NCBI RefSeq assembly: GCF_026210795.1
Contig: NC_089432.1
Location: 4,588,001 to 4,652,000 of the forward strand
Source of the DNA: Rhizophagus irregularis
Taxonomy: Eukaryota; Glomeromycota; Glomeromycetes; Glomerales; Glomeraceae
Direction: 5' to 3'
Length of the DNA stretch: 64,000 nt
The notes under the pieces were generated by a model, which was not told where the DNA came from, made no database searches, and worked only from the letters and a program-made list of their open reading frames with translations. Shown piece after piece: positions 1-10,050 of this stretch (its first letter is position 1; every line of letters starts with the position of its first letter). Made by a program: the position numbers and the translations under genes.

Positions 1-616
1 CCCTTTTTAAACTCCTGATGACGTCCCACCATAAGACCATGATCACGTATATGTTATAAGCAAGCTATATGATTAAGCTTAATATTGTAATAATTGTTAG
101 TATAATATTATTAAATATGTTAATTAATATTATGAAAACTATATATATAATGTTAATTTATTAGGATATTGCACTTGTTTATATATTTATAAGTTACATA
201 CTGGCGACATTTTGACATTCTTTAAATAATATGTACATTAATAATTTTGTATAATGGTAATTATAGCTGATATAATAGTACTAAAATCTGTATTAGAGAA
301 AGATGAGAGTTACGTGTTTTGATCTATTAATTTAATATAAAGCTTATGAAGGATATAAAAAAGTTTAGTTAAGATAGTCATTCTGGCTCCGTTAGATAAT
401 AATATTAGTTGTGCGTTATGCATAATGATGCACATAATAATGGTCGCTTGTTCCGATGTAATATTAATACAATTTTTAAAATGTGTACACGCAGTTCTAA
501 ATAAATCATAAAAAATCATGTGCATTGTAAAATTAAGACATTACTACAGATCACATAATTGATTAACGTTTTCATAGAATACAAATCTTTTTTTTAAAAT
601 ATGACTTGTTCAATAT
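1..616. other. AT-rich 5' flank, no gene seen
   Basis: No reading frame with coding character is visible. The minus-strand frame at 310-525 is short, has no recognisable domain and looks like chance. The stretch lies upstream of Sel1 gene 1. Confidence 0.6.
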
Positions 617-640
617 TACTGCGGTACTGCGGCTAATGAT
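617..640 (+). promoter_or_regulatory. Conserved upstream block of Sel1 gene 1
   Basis: A doubled motif TACTGCGGTACTGCGG followed by CTAATGAT lies about 155-175 bp before the Sel1 start codon. The same block precedes Sel1 gene 2 (15344-15367, reverse strand) and, with small changes, Sel1 gene 3 (25061-25084, reverse strand). Downstream of it the phrase GGCGCTGTG followed by a GACAAT motif is also shared. Conservation over about 100 bp of non-coding DNA in all three copies suggests a promoter or 5' UTR element, but recent duplication alone could also preserve it. Confidence 0.45.
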
Positions 641-793
641 AGACAGCTATTTGTTTGGTGATACTGATGGCGCTGTGTGACAATCTGCATAAAATACTTA
701 AAAAGGGATTATTCTCATTAAAAAAAATTTTTTTTTTACAACAATCGTATTATGTTAAAAACTTTCCCGTAAAAATTATTATTATTATTCAAT

Positions 794-1903
794 ATGTCTT
801 CTGATAATAAGACGAATACGAACGAATGGATTAATCGGATTGAAGAAAAAACTATAATTACAAAAACAGATATAGCAGAAAATACCCAATTCTCAAGCGA
901 GCGAGGACTTAATGAGGAAACTTTATTAACTACCAATATTTCAGAATTACAAGGAAAATTATCTCAAATTTTTGACAAAATAAATATAAAAGAGATTAAT
1001 CCTATAACAGTATCAAAAGAAAGAGAGAAACTTTCATTTGAAAAAGGTTTTGACATAATAGTTGATGAAATAAATGATTTAATTTTTAAATCATTTAATG
1101 AAGGAATTGGAATTGAACCTAAATTATTAAAAAAAAAATTTATTGACCATTTTAATAATTATAATACTAATTCAAAAGAAATTTATAATTGGTTATTAAA
1201 TAATCAAAATAATTCAAATTCCATTTTTTTACTTGGATATTTAAATCGCTTTGGAATTGGAACAAGTAAAAATAATAAGAAAGCATTTAATTTATTTATC
1301 AGTGCATCAGAAAAACATCATTTTTTAGCACAAACTTTTGCTGGTGAATGTTATCAATGTGGAAATGGAATTACAAAAAATGAAAAATTAGCTTTTGATT
1401 ATTTAGAAAAACTTGCTAATAAAAATTTTGCACATGGACAATATAGAATTGGTTATTTTTATGAAAATGGAATAGGTATTAAAAAAGATTTAAAAAAGGC
1501 TTTTCATTATTATGAAAAATCTGCAAATAATGGGAACAAAATGGCTACATATATTCTTGGTTATTGTTATAAAAATGGAAAGGGTGTTGAAAAAGATTAT
1601 AATAAAGCTTTTGAATTATTTAGACAATCAGCTACAGGAGAATATTCAAATGGAATAGTAATGTTAGGATATTGTTATGAAATTGGTATTGGAATTGAAA
1701 TTGATATGCAAAAAGCATTTGAATTATATCAAAAATCAGCGGATTTAGAAAATATGGTAGCACAATATAATCTTGGTGTTATGTATGAAAATGGGAAAGA
1801 AATTACAAAAGATTTAAACAAAGCAATTTATTGGTATAAGAAATCTGCGCAACAAGGATATCAAAAAGCACATTATAGATTAAATTTACTTCAATACCAA
1901 TAA
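794..1903 (+). CDS. Sel1-repeat protein (copy 1)
   Basis: A single-exon 369-residue protein. Residues 1-60 are polar and look disordered. Residues 66-140 form a helical segment (EKGFDIIVDEINDLIFKSFN, then a YNWLLNN motif) typical of AM-fungal Sel1 proteins. From about 142 to 356 there are six repeats of 36 residues with the Sel1 pattern LGYxYxxGxGxxKDxxKAFxxYxKSAxxG, for example around 217-247 and 255-283. Sel1 repeats are alpha-solenoids that act as protein-binding scaffolds. No signal peptide or membrane helix is seen, so a cytosolic role is likely. The start is fixed by alignment with copies 2 and 3, whose frames extend further upstream but lose similarity there. In this fungal group the repeats are often fused to kinases; here they stand alone. 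Binding partner unknown. Confidence 0.9.
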   Translation: MSSDNKTNTNEWINRIEEKTIITKTDIAENTQFSSERGLNEETLLTTNISELQGKLSQIFDKINIKEINPITVSKEREKLSFEKGFDIIVDEINDLIFKSFNEGIGIEPKLLKKKFIDHFNNYNTNSKEIYNWLLNNQNNSNSIFLLGYLNRFGIGTSKNNKKAFNLFISASEKHHFLAQTFAGECYQCGNGITKNEKLAFDYLEKLANKNFAHGQYRIGYFYENGIGIKKDLKKAFHYYEKSANNGNKMATYILGYCYKNGKGVEKDYNKAFELFRQSATGEYSNGIVMLGYCYEIGIGIEIDMQKAFELYQKSADLENMVAQYNLGVMYENGKEITKDLNKAIYWYKKSAQQGYQKAHYRLNLLQYQ

Positions 1904-3141
1904 TTTGTAATAAATTCTATCTTTATTAAATTATAAAATGTAAAAATTAAATTTGCTACATTATTTTTTTTTTTAATTAACAAAATAGTAAATACAGTAC
2001 TCTGATTATTTAATTTTAATAAGACTTTTATTTATTATATTTCAATTATTCTTATAAAAGGTATTTTTTTTTTATTATTAACTATATATATATATATTTC
2101 TTTTTTATAAAATTCATGAAGATTTGAAATTATTTATTTCTTTTTTCCTTTTGAAAACTTAATTGAACTTAAAAATAATTGATACTTATTTTTCAATACT
2201 GCAGTAGTACCTTATGGAATAATTGTATGTATAAAAGAAATGGTTATAAAAGATGATCAGTATAAATGCGATAGGTGTCTTTTTTGTAAAAATACATTGT
2301 ACTCTCGTATCTCACTAATGTATCTGTCTTTCATAAGTAAAAATAAAAATAAAAATAAATAAATCAGTATTAATGCGATCCTTTTTTATCTAAAAACTGA
2401 ATTACTTAAAGCTCCATCTAACCCGCTAAAGTAATAATGATTTATCAAATTTCACACAACATTAAATATCAATAGGAGTAGACTGAGGCAACTAAAATAG
2501 AGGCATTTTTTGATATTTTAATTAATTCATTTATTGATATAAACTATTTATGAATCTGATTATTAGTAAGTGATGAAACATTCAGTCTGTTGTTCTTTAA
2601 AAAGTAATAATAAATATCCGCAAGAGCTTAAATAAATTTAACTGAAAACTGAAACTGGAAATCCAGGATCGATCTGGGATTTGAAAACATCATTAACTGA
2701 TAAAAAGCAAAATTTCGTCTTAAGCATGAAGATAAATTGGTGAATTTACTTGACTAACTCCATAATGTCATATTTAGTTTCCTCCATCAATGGTACTTTA
2801 AAAACCTATTGATATTTACAACTTGCTAGTGTGCATTAGTTTATAAAATGAAAAGCTTACGTAATTTTTTAAACAAATAATAATCTTAAAAGCTATTACC
2901 CAAGATTCACTTAAAGAATAATTGTTAACAAATTAAAGTAAATTTAGCTCGTGTAGCACAATTAAAAAAATCGCCTATTCTAATCGTTTTTTAAATTATA
3001 AGAATGCACAATAATCCAAAATTTGATGATAAGAAAATTTTATTAATGTACCATTAATATGCATCACAGTTGCTAATACATAATATTTTTGAGGTCCGTT
3101 TAATCATAAAGAATAATTCAAATGTTTTAATTAATTATATA
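1904..3141. repeat. 3' flank of Sel1 gene 1, duplicated in inverse at 23.19-23.83 kb
   Basis: No gene seen. Much of 2160-2700 matches the reverse complement of about 23190-23680, downstream of Sel1 gene 3. Matching landmarks are CAATACTGCAGTAGTACC with the reverse of 23650-23675, ACCCGCTAAAGTAATAATG (2418-2437) with the reverse of 23405-23430, and AACTGGAAATCCAGGATCG (2650-2672) with the reverse of about 23193-23215. The duplicated unit therefore runs from the promoter block through at least 700 bp beyond the stop codon. Confidence 0.7.
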
Positions 3142-3300
3142 CGGTCAAAGCTCGTCATAGTGAACCTTTGGTTCTAGCCATTTTTGTTCACTATAACGAA
3201 TATTCACAAAAACGAAAGATTTCTTAATAATGAACTTTATATTAATACAAAACAAAAAGTTTCTTTTAACCAAAATATTTTGAGTTTAAAGCCCTAAAAT

Positions 3301-3548
3301 TAGAGTTCCGATCCTATTCTTAAAGAGTCATCCGGATTCAATCCGGATCTTGACAGCCCATCCGGATTATAATCCGGTTCAACGGATTCATCCTTTATTT
3401 AGGATCCATCCGGATTAATCCCATCCGATTTTAAGGATTCATCCTTAATTTTGGATCTATCCGGATTTATCCTAATCCGAATTTTAATGGTTGGGGACTT
3501 GTTAATACATATGGTTTATGAGAAAATTTTCGAAATGGCGAAAAACTG

Positions 3549-3590
<42 letters not shown>

Positions 3591-3699
3591 CCAGATTGGC
3601 ATCCTAGGATTACCATCCGGATTCACTAACGGATCCATCCGCCTAAAAATGTAGGATGCGGATATCCGAATTCAATCCGGATTACGGATCAGAACACTA
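3301..3699. mobile_element. hAT-like MITE nested in the preceding element
   Basis: 399 bp bounded by TAGAGTTCCGATCC on the left and, in reverse complement, TAGTGTTCTGATCC on the right. A perfect 8-bp target duplication CCTAAAAT sits at 3293-3300 and 3700-3707. The TAGNG terminus plus 8-bp duplication is the hAT signature. The interior is built of many ATCCGGATT-type palindromes and contains a TA microsatellite. No coding capacity. Confidence 0.75.
3551..3588. repeat. (TA)n microsatellite
   Basis: About 18 uninterrupted TA units inside the hAT-like MITE. Confidence 0.95.
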
Positions 3700-4186
3700 C
3701 CTAAAATTTCCCAATTCTATATCATTAAAACAATGAATTAATTTTCTAAATTCCTCGAAGCTTCTTTATTAATAATAATTTTATTTCTAAATTTTCATTC
3801 TCTTTTGTATTGTCATTTTCAGGATTTGTAATTATTATACCTATAATTTCTTTATCTGAAAATAACTGAATACTATTAGTATTTTATAACATGATTTTGT
3901 AAATTTAATTCCTTATACAAATAATTTCATTGTTGTCATTCAGTCATCAACAATGAGGTGAAGCATCAACTCCAATTTGTTGTTTAAAAGTGAATCGTGA
4001 ACGATGTATCTAATGATTTACGTGGTATATAGTAAAATTATTAAAAAGTTCACTATATCTGATATATAATATCGAGATTTTATTAGTAAGTTTACTATAA
4101 TGAGTAAAATTAATATAAGGTGAACTGGGAAAATAAAAAAAGTTTATTATAACTATAACGAGCTTCGCTGTAACGAACTTTGACTG

Positions 4187-6035
4187 TGATTAGTGAAAAT
4201 AACATCAGGTTTTACGGTCATAAAACAAATTATGATAAATATAAAAGTCATAAAATTAAAGAAGGACTGTCAAAATATTTAAACCACTCAGTGTATAAAA
4301 ATCAAAGTGCGAAACAAGAATTAACAAGAAATTTAAAATTATAATTTGAAATCAAATAGAATAAATTGTTATTAGATGAGTTGACGGTAAAGTGATGTAA
4401 TTTAAGGTTGATAATAATCTTGATTGAACAATTTCATTTTGATAAATATTCATAAGTTTACGACAAAATAGTAAATACATATGTGAACGAAATTTCAAAA
4501 ATTAAAAATGTCCTTCAAGCATTAACAATTTATAACATGTGATTTAATAGAATGTTTCGAAATTAATTCAGTTTTTTTGTCCTAATGAAACAATATAAAG
4601 AAAATTGTAATTGTACTACTTTGATATATGAAGACAATGACCTTACAGAAAAAATATTAATAGATACATTAGCCACGAAAATATTAAAATAGGATAGGTC
4701 CAGCCAAAAAAAAATTACTATTGGCTATACGCAATTGTTTCAGGGCCGGAACTATGATAGTGTCAGCCAGTTACTAAAACAAGAAATAATATTCTGGCCA
4801 ACATAAAAAATTTGGTTATGTTTTAGATTACCGTATATAAATAATTTGAATTGTGTAATATGCAAATCCGTGTTGATTACTAATAAAAATATTTTAAATT
4901 ATTTTTTAGTTTCTGGTAATTGAAGTTTTGCTAATATTAACTGTTAATAAGTAATAGACAATTAAACTTATTAAGTTAATAAATTGTAAAATTTTTAAAA
5001 ACAATATCGCTCTTCTTTTTACGATTAGTAATTTTTTTTATTTTTATTTTTTTTTAACCGTAATCAAGATTTTTTTTTTTGTAACAATAGATCCTTTCTT
5101 TCGTTTAGTAATTTTTTTATTTTTTTATTTTTTTTTTGCAATCAGAATTTTTTTCATTTAGTAATTTTTTTTTTATTAAACAATTTATTTTTTTTAACGA
5201 TAGATCATTTAGTAATTTTTTTAATTTTTTTTATCATTTTCTTTTAATAGATCATTTAGTAACTGTTTTTTATTTTCTTAATAGGTCATTTAGTTATTTT
5301 ATTATTTTTTTTTTAAAAATTTTTTTAACAACAAGTCAGATTTTTTTTTCATTAAAATATTAATTAGTAATAGTTACTTCCCTTACTTTTTTTGCTTCCT
5401 GGTAACTGGCGTCATTCTAATACTATTAAATAATAGTTCTATCGATTCTTTTAGTAATAACAATAGGCTTTGGTGATAAGAATATTGTAACAATAGATTT
5501 GATAATGGAAATTTTTTTTTGACATAAATTTTTTTTAAGTAGATTACTATGATATAATCTCTGTAATAATACATTCGTATGATGTTATTCTTGGTGATGA
5601 GAAATTTTTTTTTTTTGTAACAATTAATTATTCAGGATTGATAGTGATGAGTCTGTAAACATATAAATAAACCATAAATTCTATAATACTGCAACATTTG
5701 TTTAATATTATAATATTTGTATTAAGTTATTGTTTAATCATATTGTAAATATACCTCACATTATTGTATTGTAAATATTGTAAATATAAATTACTGTATG
5801 TTCAGTATTATACAAAAATTAAATTGTTAGTCTAATATTAAATACAAATCTACATAACTACTTCAGTTTTTTTTTAAATTTTTCTTAACGACCTCTCGTC
5901 ATTTTAAGAAGAAAGACATATGTTGATGATATGATTCTTGATATGTTGTTAAATCATTTGCCATGGCTTGTCGTCGGTTGAGTTTTTTAACGCTCTCGTC
6001 CCATGATATGCTGCTTTACGTTTGTATTTGTTTTC
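4187..6035. other. Intergenic AT-rich stretch with T-rich tract
   Basis: 4693-4805 resembles the internal part of the MITE at 8934-9145: both have AGGTCCAG, TCAGGGCCGGAA and a GCCAG/GCCAT motif in the same order, so it is a decayed relative. 4815-4880 resembles the repeat also seen near 18.78, 48.26 and 49.18 kb. About 4990-5640 is a T-rich low-complexity tract in which the phrases TTTAGTAATTTTTT and GTAACAATAGAT recur. Just upstream of 6036, about 5910-6010 reads on the minus strand as further coding-like sequence (see the 6036-6905 entry). No independent gene is seen. Confidence 0.5.
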
Positions 6036-6905
6036 TTATTCGATTTGTTTGATTAGATCTGCTTTACGTTCTTGCTGATTAATGGCAGCTTTCGCTGCAG
6101 ATTTTACTTTTTTTTCAAGATATTTGAACCAACCAGTAGAACTGGGAGCGTAATATATTGCATCTTCGGGTGAGTAAATAGGTTGTGATGGAATGTAAGG
6201 ACGAAGACGGTTTGGTACAAAAATACTCAACTGTGTGAATCGGTGAAGAAGATCCGGTCTCATATTCTCATTAGGATTAAAGACAATAGCAATTATCTCA
6301 GATGTAGAAGCAGGTGTAGTGGTAGAAGCCTCAGGTGTAGCTATATTGAATGCGTTTACGCGCCTGTATGCTAAAAGAAAAAATAGGAACCAGGTATTGA
6401 TAATCCTGAGCATCCGGTAACTAGTCTTTTTGGAATATTTCAGATGTTTAATGGGTTTATCTATATATTGTGATTCAAGGAAAAGGAAACGATGCATCTT
6501 CGCCATGATTAATTTATCTTCAAGAGTATCAGGTGCGTTAGGGTTCCCCGAGTTTAAAAATTCTTTTACACTGGCGTTGGAATCTTTGGTATTGTTTGCG
6601 TCGAGTACGTGCATTATTACTATAAATATGTTTAAAATTGATAAATTTCTTCCTATACATAAACCGGTTGCCATGAGTGAATACATTTTAATGACCATTC
6701 GCTTGATATTTGACACTATATTCCACGCCCAAGCGTCGCGAATAAATTCGTTTTTCAGTATGTGAGCGCCAAGTATTGAACAATTTGTTTGCATGAAAAA
6801 TCTTGTTGTTCGGATGTGATTATGTAGTCGAAGTAACTTTGATATCTTTAAATATACGATACTTGAAAAAATGTTTTTGATGTTTAACGCAAGCACGTCT
6901 ATCAT
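6036..6905 (-). CDS. Unassigned reading frame; possible small secreted protein
   Basis: I do not recognise this protein. The open frame is 289 codons and less AT-rich than its surroundings, which supports coding. Two models fit. The full frame would have hydrophobic segments near residues 82-100 and 168-180. Alternatively, translation starts at the internal Met 165 (nt 6413), giving 125 residues that begin with a textbook signal peptide: MLRIINTW, then a FLFFLLA core, then VNA as a cleavage site before FNIATP. The mature part would be about 104 residues with a basic helical tail (FKYLEKKVKSAAKAA). The stop at 6036 is followed on the minus strand by about 100 nt of further coherent coding sequence in other frames (near 5910-6010), so a frameshift or unseen intron is possible and the C-terminus is uncertain. 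Confidence 0.45.
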   Translation of the reverse strand: MIDVLALNIKNIFSSIVYLKISKLLRLHNHIRTTRFFMQTNCSILGAHILKNEFIRDAWAWNIVSNIKRMVIKMYSLMATGLCIGRNLSILNIFIVIMHVLDANNTKDSNASVKEFLNSGNPNAPDTLEDKLIMAKMHRFLFLESQYIDKPIKHLKYSKKTSYRMLRIINTWFLFFLLAYRRVNAFNIATPEASTTTPASTSEIIAIVFNPNENMRPDLLHRFTQLSIFVPNRLRPYIPSQPIYSPEDAIYYAPSSTGWFKYLEKKVKSAAKAAINQQERKADLIKQIE

Positions 6906-8363
6906 GTGACATTATAAATGGGCTTGGGGTGGATATCATATAAGTGTTGCAAGGAACATAAATTCCGAAATAAAATCGATAACAATTGTAAGAGAAATTA
7001 AAAAAAAATTCACGTTGATATATTTCTATTTGAATCGCTGACTGCATGTGAGATGATACGGTCCAATAATTTTGAGCGTGTTAGGTTGAAATATTTTTGT
7101 TGGGTACGTCGTGGTAAAACTTTTTGTAAAGAAAAAAAGTGAGAGTCTGGTACTAATTTGGTATTTGTGATTGGAGTATTTGCTTGTTGATTTATAACGA
7201 ATAGGTGAAGTGTTCATGTGTGTGTATCTTTAAGTGGTGTTTGTATTACGATCTGCTAACTCAATGAAGAAACTTCTTGAACGTCTAATTTCGTAGATCT
7301 TCCAGAGTGAAATGTTTTCAGGGATACGAGCAGAGGATTTTTCGAAGGAGGAAAAGTGATAGGTTTTGAAAAGGACATAATAATGAAAGTTTTGTATATA
7401 ATAAAAGTACGGTTAATATTTATATATTAAAAATTTTAAAAATATGGTCAGAAATAAGAGTAAAACTCTTTTGTCCGCACTTGGGTAGTTGGTACTAGAA
7501 GTTTTAAAATTTCTACCGCGCCATTTTATAAATTTTGAAAAATTGTGGAAAGAGTTTTTTTTTTTCGGTAGCCCTACGTAAGATCTTTATGCAAATTCAA
7601 CATGTGACTTTCATAAAATAAGCAATCATATGACTTCAGATCAACACAGTAATTTTTTTCATGCCCTATTAACTTTTGCATATTATCATCACTACGTTAG
7701 ATGTTATATATTAATGCATTATTAGACAATCCCAATTATATGACTTTTTAAAAATTCTAACATGATATTAGCAAAAAATATCATTAATTTTACGTAAATC
7801 CAATCTCTAACTGTGGCTAAAACAGAATGTGATTAAGCAATATACAGTATTGCTTGGGGTCCTGAATGAATCTTCTACATTAATAAAACCGTTCCTATAT
7901 ATATGAATTATATGATGTAAATGATGTAAATGATGTAGATGATGTAATGATTTTAATGATTTTTAAACGACTTCATTTTAAATTGTGACGCAAATTTATA
8001 TTAGTATCGTCATAAAAAAAATGTATATATATATAATAATTTTAATAATTTTATAAATGTCTATGATATAGTTAAAAGTATACCGTAACACAGTAATCAC
8101 GCGTAAACTATATAAAATTATTCACCTCGTAATAACCGTATGCCTTCTAAAGACAATGCTGATCTTTATCACGTTTAAACAGGTAATCACTAATCAGCCG
8201 GATAATTTATAACTGACGGATTATCAAGTAATCATTAAATTAACCGTCAATCTGCGGATTATCATTCGTTCATTAAAATAAGATCAATAATAAAAATTTT
8301 TGATTGATCAACAAAATTTTTTGCCGGTTTTTTTGCTGTGAAACATTACTTGATTTATATATA
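6906..8363. other. Intergenic region
   Basis: Short minus-strand frames at 6820-7047 and 7026-7217 overlap each other, have no recognisable domain and may be leader or noise. A short imperfect tandem of GATGTAAAT units lies at about 7916-7950. Otherwise nothing is recognised. Confidence 0.5.
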
Positions 8364-8394
8364 ACTAGGTGTAACCCGTCGCGCTGCGCCGGGG
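8364..8394 (-). mobile_element. Helitron-like 3' terminus (reverse orientation)
   Basis: Read on the minus strand, a GC-rich imperfect hairpin (CCCCGGCGCAGCGCGACGGG) is followed by TTACAC, then CTAG, then T. A hairpin a few nucleotides before CTRR, inserted before T, is the Helitron 3' hallmark. The body would extend to the right. No 5' end or Rep/helicase gene of the element was located. Confidence 0.5.
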
Positions 8395-8925
8395 ATAAAA
8401 CTTCTTAGTATTTTGATAATAAATATTTACAATATGGTAAGGTTAGACTAATAAATTTATATAATTTATATAATTCACATATTTAATTCTATTTCATCAT
8501 TTTAGGTCCTTTAGTTCTTCCAGTAAGGTTCAGTTGTTTTTCACTTTACATTTCGTTTCTTACTCATTTTTTTATTTTTTATTTTGTTTCTGTTTCATAT
8601 TTCGTTTTTCACTAATTTATTTTATTTTTTTTCAGATATTTTAGTTCTTTCAGTTCTACAATTAATAAAGGTATTTTTTTTATTTTTTTATTTTTTTTAT
8701 TTCGTTTTTATCTTATATTTCATTTCTTACTAACTTCATTTTTTGTTTACTTTATGGTTTATATTTTACTTTGTTTCCTCATGATCACTTTTTTATTTTT
8801 GTCTCTCATCATTTTTCACTTTATACTACTTCTCATTATTTGTCTCCCATTATTTTCTATTACATCTTCATTTTCCATTATTTCATTTTCTCTCCTATTT
8901 ACTTCCCATCATTTCTTTTGTCTCT
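8395..8925. repeat. T/C-rich low-complexity region
   Basis: Pyrimidine-rich tract with TTTCGTTT and TTACTCATTT-type units that grades into the CATCACT minisatellite. No gene. It probably lies in a former intron of the helicase pseudogene or within the Helitron-like insertion. Confidence 0.5.
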
Positions 8926-8933
8926 CAATCACT

Positions 8934-9145
8934 AGGACCCCGAAATATATATGTAGAGGTCAGGTCCAGAAGTGGTCCAAAATACGCATTCTTTCAGGGC
9001 CGGAATTACGATAATTTCAGCCATTATCTAAATTAGGAAATATTATTTTGGCTGGGATTATCCATAAAAGGAATGATCTACATGATTTTTTGACTCAGTA
9101 TACGCAAACTCTGACCTAACCCTTTTATGTATATTTCGGGGTCCT
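8934..9145. mobile_element. MITE with 16-bp TIRs in the minisatellite
   Basis: 212 bp bounded by AGGACCCCGAAATATATA and its reverse complement TATATTTCGGGGTCCT. An 8-bp direct duplication CAATCACT occurs at 8926-8933 and 9146-9153. The 8-bp duplication suggests hAT, although the host is itself a CATCACT repeat, which weakens that evidence. A decayed relative lies at about 4693-4805. Confidence 0.65.
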
Positions 9146-9880
9146 CAATCACTTCTTTTCATTTCCATTACTTCTTTTCGTCTCTCATCACTCCTTTTTA
9201 TCTTTCATCATTCCTCTTTGTCTTCCATCACTTCTTTTGTCTTCCATCACTTTTTTTCGTCTCTCATCACTTTTTTTCGTCTCCCATCACTTCTTTTCGT
9301 CTCCAATTACTTCTTTTGTCTTCTATCACTTTTTTTCGTCTCCCATCAATCCTTTTCGTCTCCCATCACTCCTCTTCATCCCTCATCACTCCATTTTGTC
9401 TCTAATCACTCCTATTTGTCTCCTATCACTCCTCTTTGTCATCCATTACTCCTTTCCATCACCCATCACTCCTCTTCGTCTCCCATCACTCCTCTTCGTC
9501 TTCCATCACTTCTTTTCGTCACCTATCACTTCTTTTCGTCACCCATCACTCCTATTCGTCTCCCATCACTCCTTTTCACTTCTCTTCGTCTACAATCACT
9601 CCTTTTAGTCTTCCATAACCCCTCTTCATCTTCCCATCACTCCTCTTCATCTTCCATCACTTCTTTTCGTCACCCATCACTCCTATTCGTCACCCATCAC
9701 TCCTTTTCACTTCTCTTCGTCTACAATCACTCCTTTTAGTCTCCCATAACCCCTCTTCATCTTCCCATCACTCCTTTTCGTCTTCCATCACTCCTCTTCA
9801 TCTTCCCATCACTCCTCTTCATCTTCTTATCACTCCTCTTCGTCTCCCATCACTCTTTTTCATCATCCATCATGTCCTAT
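9146..9880 (+). repeat. CT-rich minisatellite, CATCACT units
   Basis: Dozens of tandem units of roughly 19-21 bp of the type TCCCATCACTCCTCTTCGTC with many substitutions. The plus strand is almost free of G-rich words, so the tract is strongly strand-asymmetric. All three plus-strand frames are open over long stretches only because of the base composition, so the Ser/Phe/Leu frames here are not called as genes. Confidence 0.9.
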
Positions 9881-10050
9881 TTTTCCTTTTTGTTTCCTAT
9901 CACTTCTCATTACTCTTTTTTACTCCCTTTCTTCTTCTATTACTTTCCATTACTCCATTGTTATTTCATTTTTTTTATTGGCATCTTTCTCCTTGATCAT
10001 TGTCATTTACTTATCTTTTTTATTTATTTTATTCATTTTTTCAATTGCAG

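Larger units (their letters stand above)
3142..4186. mobile_element. TIR element, pogo/Tc1-mariner-like, non-coding
   Basis: Imperfect terminal inverted repeats: the left end reads CGGTCAAAGCTCGTCATAG after a TA dinucleotide, and the right end, read in reverse complement, starts CAGTCAAAGTTCGTTACAG. The right flank is TG where a TA duplication would be expected, so one copy has mutated. Internal motifs of the form GTTCACTATA recur in both orientations. There is no transposase frame. The element is about 640 bp once the nested insertion at 3301-3699 is removed. Assignment to the TA-inserting superfamily rests on the TIR sequence and flank only. Confidence 0.6.

Noticed and set aside
5136-5363. 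Phe-rich plus frame
   Set aside because: Product of a T-rich tract.
9127-9739. Long Ser/Phe/Leu-rich plus-strand frames
   Set aside because: All frames are open over the CT-rich minisatellite; the peptides simply translate the repeat.
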